25,997 nucleotides of DNA from JAWWPY01 sp964412845 (GCA_964412845.1 CAYPQM010000095.1:1-25997); one strand, 5' to 3'. Positions 1 through 7,448 are shown, numbered from the stretch's first letter. A program made the numbers and translations. The notes: generated by a model not told the origin, from the letters alone.

Positions 1-854
1 GCCTCGTAGCCGAGCGCCCGGTCAAGCTCGGTGGCGTGGCCGATCGACTCGTGGATGGTCAGCCACAGATTGGATGGGTCGATGACCAGGTCGTACTGGC
101 CGGCCTGGACGCCCGGGGCGGCCAGTTTCTCCGCGAGCAGGCCCGGCATCTCGGCCAGTTCCGCTGGTATCTGCCCGCCGGTCAGGTACTCGTGGCCCCG
201 CCCGGCTGGTGGCGCCAGCGTCCGCATCGTCTCGAACCTGCCGCCGTCGGCCAGGGCCACCGCGGTCACCTGCGGGTGCAGCCGCACCCGCTGCTGAAGG
301 GCGGTGGTCGCGCCGTCGGAGTAGAACTTGCACTCCTTGACCTGGTACAGGGAGGCGTCCACATGATCGATACGGTCGTGCGCGAGCAGCCCCGCGCTCC
401 ATTCGGCGAGCAGCGCCACCTTGTCCGCGACATTGATACTGAACGGATCTATTTCGTAGCTCGACACCCAGGTGACGTCGCCGTAGCCGGGCTCGTCGGC
501 GAGTTCGATCCGCTCGGTATTGATCGCGGCGGCCACCCTGGCCACATCGACGGCCTCCGCGGCGGCGCGGGCCGCGGCGTCCGTGCTGAGATCCACCGTG
601 GCGGCGAAGCCCCAGGTCCCATCGACCACGACCCGAACCGCCAGGCCCAGCTCGTCGGCGTCGAACTGGGTCTCCAGGTTGCCGTCGGACAGCCCGATCT
701 GCTGGCTCATGACGCGTTCGGCCCGGAAGTCCGCGTGCTGCGCGCCCAGGTCGGCGGCCCGCTGCCGGGCCACGGCGGCCAGCTCGCTGAGCGGGTATCC
801 GGTGAACTCCGGGTCGATGCGGCCTGCTGGGCCGCGATGTGCGCTCTCATCCAC
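1..854 (-). CDS. tldD: TldD-type metalloprotease, C-terminal part outside the window
   Basis: The first 284 codons of a TldD/PmbA-family zinc metalloprotease, read leftwards and cut by the window edge. Family members act in the cytosol, usually as a TldD-TldE pair, on modified or unfolded peptides. The visible end carries the metal-binding motif HESIGH followed by ATELDRALGYE, typical of the catalytic TldD subunit; TldE-type partners lack the HExxxH motif. The N-terminal part contains the family's alternating beta pattern (SDGNLETQFD, LGLAVRVVVDGTWGFA). I place the start at GTG 854: a TAGGTT hexamer sits 7 nt upstream, which would suit a leaderless message. An in-frame TTG lies three codons further up. 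The gene is divergent from fabG. A tldE partner would be expected just left of the window, but cannot be seen. Confidence 0.9.
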   Translation of the reverse strand, partial: MDESAHRGPAGRIDPEFTGYPLSELAAVARQRAADLGAQHADFRAERVMSQQIGLSDGNLETQFDADELGLAVRVVVDGTWGFAATVDLSTDAAARAAAEAVDVARVAAAINTERIELADEPGYGDVTWVSSYEIDPFSINVADKVALLAEWSAGLLAHDRIDHVDASLYQVKECKFYSDGATTALQQRVRLHPQVTAVALADGGRFETMRTLAPPAGRGHEYLTGGQIPAELAEMPGLLAEKLAAPGVQAGQYDLVIDPSNLWLTIHESIGHATELDRALGYE

Positions 855-861
855 GAATGGC

Positions 862-867
862 AACCTA
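862..867 (-). promoter_or_regulatory. Candidate -10 box of tldD (leaderless)
   Basis: TAGGTT on the minus strand, 7 nt before the GTG at 854, matches the actinobacterial TAnnnT -10 pattern and would put transcription start at or next to the start codon. No clear -35 hexamer is seen. Confidence 0.4.
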
Positions 868-946
868 TCCCACCTGCATTCTCGGCCTGGCCTGACACCG
901 GGCCAGGTACGCTCGCGGAGATCGCCGAGCCCGTCGGCCGTGCCAC

Positions 947-952
947 GGAGGT
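947..952 (+). promoter_or_regulatory. Ribosome binding site deciding the fabG start
   Basis: GGAGGT lies 10 nt before ATG 963. It fixes the fabG start although the same frame stays open for more than 300 codons upstream, antisense to tldD. Confidence 0.7.
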
Positions 953-962
953 ACCAGTACCG

Positions 963-1667
963 ATGACCCGATCCACGCTCGTGACCGGCGGAAACCGGGG
1001 CATTGGGCTGGCTGTCGCCCGACGGCTCGCGGCTGGCGGTGACCGAGTCACCGTGACCTCCCGTTCCGGCGAGGCTGTTGCCGGACTGGCCACCGTGGCC
1101 TGCGACGTCAGGGACACGGCTGCTGTCGACAAGGCCTTCACCGAGGTGGAGGCCGCGCAGGGCGCGGTCGAGGTGCTGGTGGCCAACGCGGGGATCACCC
1201 ACGACCAGTTGCTCGCGCTGATGAGCGAGGACGACTTCACCTCGGTGATCGACACCAACCTGACCGGGGCGTACCGGGTGGCCAAGCGCGCGGTGCGCGG
1301 CATGATGCGGATGCGCCGGGGACGGCTCGTGTTCATCTCCTCGGTGGTCGGGCTGCTCGGCTCCGGCGGCCAGGCCAACTACGCGGCCTCCAAGGCCGGC
1401 CTGGTCGGCTTCGCCCGCTCGCTGGCCAGGGAACTCGGCTCGCGGAACATCACCGCGAATGTGGTCGCGCCGGGTTTCGTGGACACGGATATGACGGCCG
1501 CGCTGCCCGACGACCGGAAGGCCGCGATCCTGGCCGGGGTGCCGCTGGGCCGCCTCGCGTCGGCCGAGGAGGTCGCCGGAGTGGTCGCATTCCTCGCCGG
1601 AGACGACGCTGGCTACATCACCGGCGCGGTCATCCCGGTCGACGGCGGCCTGGGCATGGGCCATTAG
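963..1667 (+). CDS. fabG: 3-oxoacyl-ACP reductase FabG (MabA-type SDR)
   Basis: A 234-residue short-chain dehydrogenase that reduces 3-oxoacyl-ACP to 3-hydroxyacyl-ACP with NADPH in the FAS-II elongation cycle in the cytosol. The Rossmann glycine motif TGGNRGIG lies at residues 8-15, the NAG motif is in NAGITHDQ, and the catalytic set is Ser127, Tyr140 and Lys144 (YAASK). The C-terminus PVDGGLGMGH matches the family. The start at ATG 963 follows GGAGGT and gives the usual SDR N-terminus; the upstream open frame is a high-GC artefact opposite tldD. Its neighbour 85 nt downstream is an InhA-type enoyl reductase, the same pair as mycobacterial mabA-inhA, so I infer an elongation operon. SDR substrate choice cannot be read from motifs alone; the context makes FabG the best call. 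Confidence 0.93.
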   Translation: MTRSTLVTGGNRGIGLAVARRLAAGGDRVTVTSRSGEAVAGLATVACDVRDTAAVDKAFTEVEAAQGAVEVLVANAGITHDQLLALMSEDDFTSVIDTNLTGAYRVAKRAVRGMMRMRRGRLVFISSVVGLLGSGGQANYAASKAGLVGFARSLARELGSRNITANVVAPGFVDTDMTAALPDDRKAAILAGVPLGRLASAEEVAGVVAFLAGDDAGYITGAVIPVDGGLGMGH

Positions 1668-1680
1668 TCTTGGGCCGCCG

Positions 1681-1730
1681 TGATCGCGGTGGATCGGCGG
1701 CGCTATAGCCGCACCAATCAACCGCGATCA
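1681..1730 (+). repeat. Nested inverted repeats between fabG and inhA
   Basis: Outer arms TGATCGCGGT (1681-1690) and ACCGCGATCA (1721-1730) are perfect 10-bp complements. Between them GCGGC (1697-1701) and GCCGC (1708-1712) form an inner stem around GCTATA. The outer arm ends 10 nt before the inhA ribosome binding site. This could be an operator or an intercistronic RNA structure; there is no T-tract to suggest a classical terminator. Confidence 0.7.
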
Positions 1731-1740
1731 TGAATGACGC

Positions 1741-1747
1741 AGGAGGG
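1741..1747 (+). promoter_or_regulatory. Strong ribosome binding site of inhA
   Basis: AGGAGGG lies 5 nt before ATG 1753, a strong match to the 16S rRNA anti-Shine-Dalgarno sequence, and fixes the start. Confidence 0.8.
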
Positions 1748-1752
1748 ATCGG

Positions 1753-2517
1753 ATGGGAATCCTGGACGGCAAGCGGATCCTGGTGACGGGGGTGCTCACC
1801 GATTCCTCGATCGCGTTCCACGTGGCGAGGATCGCGCAGCAGGAGGGCGCCACGGTGCTGCTCACCGGGTTCGGCCGGATGAGCCTGGTGGAGCGGGTCG
1901 CGAAACGGCTGCCGACCACGCCCCCGGTCCTCGAACTGGATGTGACGGACGCCGATCACCTGGGCTCGCTCGCGGAACGCGTCTCCGGGCACGTCGATGG
2001 CCTGGATGGCGTGCTGCATGGCGTCGCGTTCGCGCCGCAGGCCGCGCTCGGCGGTAACTTTCTGCAGACCGAGTGGGCGGACGTGGCCACCGCGGTGCAG
2101 GTATCGACCTACTCACTCAAGGCACTGGCCATGGCCGCGCTGCCGCTGATGACCGGCGGAGGCTCGATCGTCGGCCTCGACTTCGACGCCTCGCTCGCCT
2201 GGCCCGCCTACGACTGGATGGGCGTGGCCAAGGCGGGCCTCGAGTCGTGCGCCCGTTACCTGGCCCGTTACCTCGGCCCGCGGGGCATCCGGGTGAACCT
2301 GGTCGCCGCGGGCCCACTGCGCACCATGGCGGCGAACAGCATCCCGGGGTTCGGCGCCTTCGAGGCGCTGTGGACGGAGCGGGCCCCGCTGGGCTGGGAC
2401 ATCACGAACCCGGAGCCTGCCGCCCGGGCCTGCGTAGCGCTGCTGTCGGACTGGTTCCCGGCCACCTCCGGGGAGATCGTGCACTCCGACGGCGGCGCGC
2501 ACGCCATGGGCGGCTGA
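1753..2517 (+). CDS. inhA: Enoyl-ACP reductase, InhA/FabI type (NADH)
   Basis: A 254-residue enoyl-[acyl-carrier-protein] reductase that performs the last, NADH-dependent reduction of each fatty-acid elongation cycle in the cytosol. The N-terminus has the divergent glycine motif of this class (TGVLTDSSIAFHVA). The catalytic Tyr-x6-Lys is Tyr153 and Lys160 in YDWMGVAK, followed by ARYLGPRGIRVNLVAAGP and RTMAANSIPGF. This agrees closely with mycobacterial InhA, which reads DFD..AYNWMTVAK and AAGPIRTLA; here it is LDFDASLAWPAYDWMGVAK. Length is slightly below the roughly 269 residues of M. tuberculosis InhA. It follows fabG, with inverted repeats in between, and ends 7 nt before purU. By family the enzyme is of the kind inhibited by isoniazid-NAD adducts; drug sensitivity of this protein is not shown by the sequence. 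Confidence 0.94.
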   Translation: MGILDGKRILVTGVLTDSSIAFHVARIAQQEGATVLLTGFGRMSLVERVAKRLPTTPPVLELDVTDADHLGSLAERVSGHVDGLDGVLHGVAFAPQAALGGNFLQTEWADVATAVQVSTYSLKALAMAALPLMTGGGSIVGLDFDASLAWPAYDWMGVAKAGLESCARYLARYLGPRGIRVNLVAAGPLRTMAANSIPGFGAFEALWTERAPLGWDITNPEPAARACVALLSDWFPATSGEIVHSDGGAHAMGG

Positions 2518-2524
2518 CGGCCCG

Positions 2525-3421
2525 ATGACCGACGGGCCAGCGTCGCCGGCCGCGGAGTTCGTGCTCACGCTGTCCTGCCCGGACCGGCCCGGCATCGTGC
2601 ATGCCGTCGCCGCCTACCTGTACCAGGCGGGCGGCAACATCCTGGACAGCCAGCAGTACGCCGACCGGATCGCGGACCGGTTCTTCATGCGCGTGCACGT
2701 GGAGGTCCAGGGCACCGCTGACCCCGGCGCGGCCCTGGACGGGGCCGCGCTGCGGGGCAGGTTCGGGTCCATCGCGAGCGACTTCGGGATGGACTGGGAG
2801 CTGCACGATCTGGCGATCCGCCCGCGCGTGCTGATCATGGTGTCCACGCTGGGGCACTGCCTCAACGACCTGCTGTACCGGCGTGACGCCGAGTCGCTGG
2901 GCATTGATGTCCCGCTGGTCGTCGGCAATCACCCCGACCTGGGCCCGCTCGCAGCCGCGCACGGCGTGCCGTTCGAGCATGTGCCGACCGGGCCGGATGC
3001 CTGGTCCAGGGAGCAGGCCGAAGGGCGGCTGCTCGATCTCATCGACGCCCACCGTATTGATTTCGTCGTGCTGGCCAGGTACATGCGGATTCTCTCGCCC
3101 GCCACCTGCGCGAAGCTGGCCGGGCGGGTGATCAACATCCACCACTCGTTCCTGCCCAGTTTCCGTGGCGCCCGGCCGCACCACCAGGCGCACGAGCACG
3201 GGGTGAAGGTCATCGGGGCCACCGCGCACTACGTGACCGCTGAACTGGACGAGGGGCCGATCATCGAGCAGGAGGTCGCCCGGGTCGACCACCGCTCCTC
3301 GCCGGCCGAACTGGCGGCGATCGGCCGCGATGCGGAGCGGGTCGCGCTGGCCCGCGCGGTCCGCTGGCACGCTGAGCACCGCATCCTGCTGCACGGCCGC
3401 CGCACCGTCATCTTCCGCTGA
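2525..3421 (+). CDS. purU: Formyltetrahydrofolate deformylase PurU
   Basis: A 298-residue enzyme that hydrolyses 10-formyl-THF to THF and formate, balancing one-carbon units and supplying formate for PurT-type purine synthesis. Residues about 12-90 form the ACT domain (LTLSCPDRPGIVHAVAAYLY). Residues about 95-290 form the formyltransferase-like catalytic domain with Asn204 and His206 in INIHHSFLPSF and Asp242 in LDEGPIIEQ, the same N-H-D spacing as in GAR formyltransferase. RGARPHHQAHEHGVKVIGATAHYV is split here as RGARPHHQAHEHG and VKVIGATAHYV; it is typical of PurU. The ATG lies 7 nt after the inhA stop with no strong ribosome binding site, suggesting translation linked to inhA. The link between one-carbon balance and fatty-acid elongation is only positional. 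Confidence 0.95.
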   Translation: MTDGPASPAAEFVLTLSCPDRPGIVHAVAAYLYQAGGNILDSQQYADRIADRFFMRVHVEVQGTADPGAALDGAALRGRFGSIASDFGMDWELHDLAIRPRVLIMVSTLGHCLNDLLYRRDAESLGIDVPLVVGNHPDLGPLAAAHGVPFEHVPTGPDAWSREQAEGRLLDLIDAHRIDFVVLARYMRILSPATCAKLAGRVINIHHSFLPSFRGARPHHQAHEHGVKVIGATAHYVTAELDEGPIIEQEVARVDHRSSPAELAAIGRDAERVALARAVRWHAEHRILLHGRRTVIFR

Positions 3422-3431
3422 GGCCGCATTC

Positions 3432-3452
3432 CCGGCCAGGCCGGATCTCCGG
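3432..3452. terminator. Possible terminator between convergent purU and recD2
   Basis: The 77-nt space between the two converging stop codons holds short overlapping palindromes (CCGGCC-A-GGCCGG at 3432-3444, then CCGG-ATCT-CCGG at 3441-3452). Stems are only 4-5 bp and no T-tract follows, so this is weak. Confidence 0.2.
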
Positions 3453-3498
3453 CGACCCAGTCTGGATACCTTCGCCGTGCCGTCCGCGCGGTGCCTGG

Positions 3499-5763
3499 TC
3501 AGGCCTCAGGTTCGGCGAGCAGCCCGCCCAGCCTGGTGACGCGCGGACGCTCGCCGATGGTCGCCACCGCCCGGGATAGCGCCGGACCCGCGCCGTGCAC
3601 GACGGACAGGTGCCGCTGAGCGCGGGTCAGCGCCGTGTAGACGAGGGGACGGGACAGCATCCCGGTCGCCTCGGCCGGGAACACGGCCACCACCGCCGGC
3701 CATTCCGAGCCCTGCGCGCGGTGCACGGTCAGCGCCCAGCCGTGCCGCAGGTCACCGAGGATCTTGTCCGGCACGCAGACCGGCCCGGCCGGGAAGGCCA
3801 CCAGCAGGCCGTCATCACCCGGCCCCAGCACGGTCCCCACTTCGCCGTTGGTGAACCCCTCGTCGACGTGGTTCGCGATGGACACCACCCGGTCGCCGGG
3901 GTCGAAGCCGGACCGCGCGCCGGGGCCGGGGTTCAGTTGCCGCTTGAGCGCGCGGTTCAGCTCGATCGTCCCGGCCGGGCCCTTGTGCACCGGCGTGATG
4001 ACCTGGATGTCCGCGGCCGGGATGCCCAGAGCCCGCGGGATCGAGTCGGTGACCAGCTGAACCACCCGCCGGGCGCCATCGGTGCTGCTGCGCACCGGGA
4101 CCACGACCACCTCGCGATCCGGTGAGTCCACGGCGGGCAGGGTGCCGCCGCGCACCGCCGTGGCGAGCCGGGCGATGACCCCGCCGTCGCGCTGCCGGTA
4201 CAGCTTGGTGAGCTCGGTGACGGGGATCGCGGCCGAGTCGATGATGTCGGCCAGCACCCGGCCGGGGCCGATCGAGGGCAGCTGGGCCGGGTCTCCGACC
4301 AGCAGCAGCCTGGTGCCGTCGGCGCAGGCCTCGACCAGCGCGGCGGCCAGTTCGGCGTCCAGCATGGACACCTCATCCACCACGACGAGGTCCGCGTCGA
4401 GCGGCCATTCCTCGTTGCGAGTGAAGATCCAGGCTCCGTCGCCGGTGCTCGCCGCGCCGCCCTGGCCGGCCTCACCAGGCTGGCCGGCCGTTCCCGGGCC
4501 GATGGTGCCGATGGTGATCGGGCCCGGGCCGTCCGCCGCCGTGGCCGCGCTGTCCGGGCCGGCCGGACCCGAACCCGCGTCGAGCACCGCTGCGCCGCCC
4601 CGGGCCGCCCGGGACCGGCCCTGAGCGCCGAGCAGCCGGTGCAGCGTGGTCGCTGGCGCCCCGGCCAGCTCTTCGAGCCGCTTGGCCGCCCGGCCGGTCG
4701 GCGCGGCGAGCGCTACCCGCAGCCCAAGCGCCTCGGCCAGGGATACCACGGCCGCCACCGTGCGGCTCTTGCCGGTGCCCGGTCCGCCGCTGAGCACGCA
4801 CACGCCGTGTTCCGCCACGGCCCGGACCGCGTCGAGCTGGGCCTCGTCGAGCTGGGCCGCGTCAGGCTCGGCCGCAGCTGGCGCACCATCACCGGCTGCA
4901 GTCCCCGCAGCCTGCTCCCGGCCGGCCAGTGCCGGGCCGGCCGGGAGCGGCTCGGCCAGGGCCGCCAGCCGCTGCAGGCCCTCGGCGACCGCCTCCTCCG
5001 CCATGGCGTACCGGGCGAGGGCCAGCAGGATGCCAGTTTCAGCCGGCTCGTCTGCGTCAGCGGTGTCGGCCACGGTGCCCGGGGCACTTTCCGGCCGGGC
5101 CGCGGAGTCGGCGACAGCGGAGTCCGGGCCGGCGCCGGTGTCCGGCCCGGATTCGCTGAACGGCAGCACGCCACCCTCGTCGATGGCCGCCTCGATGGCC
5201 GCCGCCGGGTCGCTGATCCGGAACCGGCCGAGGGACCTGGCCACGACCTCGGCCGGCATCGCCGTGTGCCCGTCCCGCGCGCCACGCGCGAGCAGGTGGG
5301 CCACCAGCGCCCGGCCCCGCCGTGGATCCTGGGGATCCGCGGCGCCGCCGAGCATCTGCCGCGCGAACCAGTCGGCCTGATCGGGCCGCAGCTGCGGCAC
5401 CGCGAGCAGCCGCCACGGGTCCTCGCGTAGCTGACGCGGCGCCGAGGCGCCGAGCCGCGCGACGGCAGGCCCGGCGTACCGGGCCGGCACCCGGCACGCG
5501 ACCAGGAGTTCGGCGACCTCGTAGCAGGGCCGCGCGTCCTCGAAGGACGCGGCGAGACGCACAGCACGTTTGCTGCCGACTCCTTCGACCAGTTCCAGCC
5601 GGGCCGCGGTGACCAGGCTGGGCGCGGTAATGCCGGCCCCCGCGAGCCGGGCGGCCAGGCTGCTGCCGAGGCCTGGCCAGAGCCCGGCCGCGCAGAACTC
5701 ACCGAACACGTCGATGGGCGGTCCGGCCGGACCGGTGCTCTCTTGCTCTGTTGCGGTGGACAT
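3499..5763 (-). CDS. recD2: RecD2-like ATP-dependent DNA helicase (SF1B)
   Basis: A 754-residue superfamily 1B 5'-3' DNA helicase. The N-terminus has helix-hairpin-helix character (LVEGVGSKRAVRLA), a mark of free-standing RecD2 rather than the RecD subunit of RecBCD. Walker A is GGPGTGKS (residues 326-333, Lys332). Walker B is VVVDEVSMLD with Asp463-Glu464. Downstream are a QVITPVHKGPAGT motif and the C-terminal motif LTVHRAQGSEWP with LVYTALTRAQ. Two low-complexity Ala/Gly/Pro-rich stretches interrupt it: one before the ATPase core (about residues 190-300) and one of roughly 60 residues between Walker A and WIFTRNEEWPLDADLV. ATG 5763 is chosen because it begins MSTATEQES with a TAGGCT hexamer 8 nt upstream; a longer in-frame start at 5844 would extend into the FHA promoter. 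No recB or recC lies beside it, supporting RecD2. Confidence 0.9.
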   Translation of the reverse strand: MSTATEQESTGPAGPPIDVFGEFCAAGLWPGLGSSLAARLAGAGITAPSLVTAARLELVEGVGSKRAVRLAASFEDARPCYEVAELLVACRVPARYAGPAVARLGASAPRQLREDPWRLLAVPQLRPDQADWFARQMLGGAADPQDPRRGRALVAHLLARGARDGHTAMPAEVVARSLGRFRISDPAAAIEAAIDEGGVLPFSESGPDTGAGPDSAVADSAARPESAPGTVADTADADEPAETGILLALARYAMAEEAVAEGLQRLAALAEPLPAGPALAGREQAAGTAAGDGAPAAAEPDAAQLDEAQLDAVRAVAEHGVCVLSGGPGTGKSRTVAAVVSLAEALGLRVALAAPTGRAAKRLEELAGAPATTLHRLLGAQGRSRAARGGAAVLDAGSGPAGPDSAATAADGPGPITIGTIGPGTAGQPGEAGQGGAASTGDGAWIFTRNEEWPLDADLVVVDEVSMLDAELAAALVEACADGTRLLLVGDPAQLPSIGPGRVLADIIDSAAIPVTELTKLYRQRDGGVIARLATAVRGGTLPAVDSPDREVVVVPVRSSTDGARRVVQLVTDSIPRALGIPAADIQVITPVHKGPAGTIELNRALKRQLNPGPGARSGFDPGDRVVSIANHVDEGFTNGEVGTVLGPGDDGLLVAFPAGPVCVPDKILGDLRHGWALTVHRAQGSEWPAVVAVFPAEATGMLSRPLVYTALTRAQRHLSVVHGAGPALSRAVATIGERPRVTRLGGLLAEPEA

Positions 5764-5771
5764 TGCCAGCC

Positions 5772-5777
5772 AGCCTA
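5772..5777 (-). promoter_or_regulatory. Candidate -10 box of recD2 (leaderless)
   Basis: TAGGCT on the minus strand, 8 nt before the ATG at 5763, fits the TAnnnT pattern. No well-spaced -35 hexamer is visible. Confidence 0.35.
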
Positions 5778-5822
5778 GAGGCCAGGATCGCGTGCCGGGT
5801 GACGCAACGGCGTCGGCGCGCC

Positions 5823-5851
5823 TTGTGCCTTCGCCAATCGGCACGGATACT
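5823..5851 (+). promoter_or_regulatory. Promoter of the FHA gene, probably leaderless
   Basis: TTGTGC (5823-5828), a 17-nt spacer and GATACT (5846-5851) form a sigma-70-like promoter. The ATG at 5859 begins 7 nt after the -10 box, so transcription should start at about the A of the start codon. No Shine-Dalgarno sequence is present, which fits a leaderless message. Confidence 0.6.
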
Positions 5852-5858
5852 CGGTCCC

Positions 5859-6485
5859 ATGGCAGGGAACCCAGGCGGTGCGGCGCCGATGGGAGACCCG
5901 TATGCGCCGGCCCGCCCGATCCGCGGCCAGGACGGCGTGCGCGTCTCCGATGCCGAACGGGACGAGGCGATCAGCCAGCTCAGGGAACGCTTTGCCGAGG
6001 GGCGGCTCACCCAGGACACTTTCATCCACCGGGTCGAGGCCGCGCTGAGGGCCCGTGACCGCCGTGATCTCGCTCAACTGCTCGCCGATCTGCCCTCGCC
6101 GCGCCGGCTGGGCGGCACGCTGCTGGCTTATGGCCAGCGCGGCTGGGCGGCCGTGACCAGCGGACTGCCCCGTGCCGTCCCCGCCACGCCGCCGCCCGTG
6201 CTCATGTTCCCGGCCGGCGACCGGCCCCGGTTCACCATCGGCCGCGACGCGGGGTGCGATCTGGTGCTGGCCGACCCCTCGGTGTCCCGCTGGCATGCCG
6301 CGCTGAAGCGCTGCGCCAGCGGCTGGCTGCTGGATGACCTCGGCTCCACCAATGGCACCTGGCTGAACGGCTGGCGGGTCAGGGAACCGGTCCCGATCCG
6401 GCCGGATGATCAGGTCAGCTTCGGGGCGATGACCTTCATGGTCGGCGCACGGACCACCCTCGCGGCCCCGAGCGCTGGCGGCTGA
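5859..6485 (+). CDS. DUF1707 + FHA domain protein
   Basis: A 208-residue soluble protein with two recognisable parts. Residues about 28-80 match DUF1707 (VSDAERDEAISQLRERFAEG, then RLTQDTFIHRVEAAL), a short actinobacterial N-terminal module often found before other domains. Residues about 118-190 form a forkhead-associated domain, a phosphothreonine reader, with GRDAGCDLVL, the SRWHA core and the LDDLGSTNGTWLNG motif. No membrane segment is seen. FHA proteins typically receive signals from Ser/Thr kinases, but no classical kinase is in the window; the SCO1664 kinase-like protein lies 2.3 kb downstream. The start at ATG 5859 is set by the promoter and the protein's natural N-terminus. The gene is divergent from recD2 with 95 bp between. 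The partner and process are unknown. Confidence 0.9.
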   Translation: MAGNPGGAAPMGDPYAPARPIRGQDGVRVSDAERDEAISQLRERFAEGRLTQDTFIHRVEAALRARDRRDLAQLLADLPSPRRLGGTLLAYGQRGWAAVTSGLPRAVPATPPPVLMFPAGDRPRFTIGRDAGCDLVLADPSVSRWHAALKRCASGWLLDDLGSTNGTWLNGWRVREPVPIRPDDQVSFGAMTFMVGARTTLAAPSAGG

Positions 6486-6580
6486 GGCCCCGCGGCTGAC
6501 CACTGCGTCCGGCGTTACCGCCGCGCCCGGCGCTGCCGTGCACCGTCCGCGGTGTCCGGGGCTGGTGATAGGACGAGTGC

Positions 6581-7345
6581 ATGATGACACCCTCGTTCGC
6601 TGATTTGCTGGCCCTGGTCGAGGATCAGTCCGCCGCGTTGCGCGAAGCGGCCACGGCCACGGCCCTGGACGTGCGGGTGCCCTGCTGCCCGGACTGGTCA
6701 CTCCGGGACCTGGTGGATCACCTCGGCGGGGTGCAGCGCTTCTGGGCCGCCGCGGTGGCGGCCGGGCCCGCCAGCGGGCCACCGGATGATGACCCGGCCG
6801 GTGCCGCCGCGCCCGGGGCGGACCTGCTGGCCTGGTCGGCCGGATCGACGGCTGCCCTGCTGACGGCGCTCGACGCAGCCGGGCCGGACCGCGGCTGCTG
6901 GACGTGGTGGGGCGGTTCGACCGCGCCGATGACGGCCGGCGCAGTGGCCAGGCACCAGGTCCAGGAGGCCGCCGTGCACGCCCGCGACGCGCAGGATTCG
7001 GCGGGCGGCGCCGGGCCGCTGCCGCAGGCTGTCGCCAGGGACGGAGTCGCCGAATTCGTCACGGTCGGGCTGGGCGCGGCCGGGCCGTGGCCGGATGCCC
7101 CGGGCCGGATCGCGCTGCACGGGGACGAGGGTGACACCTGGCTGGTGGACCTGGCCGAGACAGGTGTCGCGCTGGCCGCCAGCGGCGCGGGCGCGCCGTC
7201 CGGGCCGCATCCGGCGGCCGCCGTGTCCGCGACGGCCAGTGATCTCGTGCTGGTTCTGTACCGGCGGAAGCCGCTCGATAGCGTGCGGATCACCGGTGAC
7301 CGATCGTTGGTCGAGCGCCTGGTGGCCTGGAGTCCGGGTGATTAG
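6581..7345 (+). CDS. Maleylpyruvate isomerase family, mycothiol-dependent type (DinB-like)
   Basis: A 254-residue protein of the MDMPI/DinB-like fold. The N-terminal helical domain has the family signature (PCCPDWSLRDLVDHLGGVQRFW) split as PCCPDWSLRDLVDHLGG plus VQRFW, and the metal-site residues expected from the maleylpyruvate isomerase structure: His47, Glu129 and His133 (HQVQEAAVHARD). The C-terminal half has the sterol-carrier-like pattern ending in LVLVLYRRKPLDSVRI and GDRSLVERLVAW. Known members use mycothiol as thiol cofactor, though most paralogues have no assigned substrate, and this one cannot be assigned. Tandem ATGs at 6581 and 6584 make the exact start uncertain by one codon; AGGA lies about 7 nt upstream. 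The gene stands alone, 95 bp after the FHA gene and 103 bp before the phosphatase cassette. Confidence 0.87.
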   Translation: MMTPSFADLLALVEDQSAALREAATATALDVRVPCCPDWSLRDLVDHLGGVQRFWAAAVAAGPASGPPDDDPAGAAAPGADLLAWSAGSTAALLTALDAAGPDRGCWTWWGGSTAPMTAGAVARHQVQEAAVHARDAQDSAGGAGPLPQAVARDGVAEFVTVGLGAAGPWPDAPGRIALHGDEGDTWLVDLAETGVALAASGAGAPSGPHPAAAVSATASDLVLVLYRRKPLDSVRITGDRSLVERLVAWSPGD

Positions 7346-7398
7346 GGGGTAGCCACGGGGGAGTTGCGGGCCGGGCCGCCACTGCGCCGGGGCGGTAA

Positions 7399-7416
7399 GG
7401 CCAGCACGCACTGGCC
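7399..7416. repeat. Inverted repeat in the promoter region of the phosphatase cassette
   Basis: GGCCAG-CACGCA-CTGGCC is a perfect 6-bp inverted repeat with a 6-nt centre. It ends about 20 nt before the candidate -10 box at 7437, where a -35 element would lie, so it could be a regulator site. Such short G+C-rich palindromes also occur by chance here. Confidence 0.35.
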
Positions 7417-7436
7417 GAGTACGACACCGGACCCCT

Positions 7437-7442
7437 TAGAGT
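7437..7442 (+). promoter_or_regulatory. Candidate -10 box of the phosphatase cassette (leaderless)
   Basis: TAGAGT ends 6 nt before GTG 7449, the spacing expected if the first transcribed base is the G of the start codon. There is no Shine-Dalgarno sequence. Confidence 0.5.
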
Positions 7443-7448
7443 CGAAGC

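Noticed and set aside
36..962. Open frame of over 300 codons in front of fabG, continuous with it
   Set aside because: It is antisense to tldD, whose protein has clear family motifs. Its translation has no recognisable domain, and a good ribosome binding site marks the fabG start at 963.
2402..3394. Minus-strand frame of 330 codons opposite inhA and purU
   Set aside because: A shadow frame; both opposite genes have full catalytic motifs.
4639..5430. Plus-strand frame opposite recD2
   Set aside because: A shadow of the helicase gene, with Arg/Gly/Pro-rich sequence and no motif.
6541..6554. Short palindrome CACCG-TCCG-CGGTG before the MDMPI-like gene
   Set aside because: Only 5-bp arms in very G+C-rich intergenic DNA; expected by chance and not aligned with any promoter signal.
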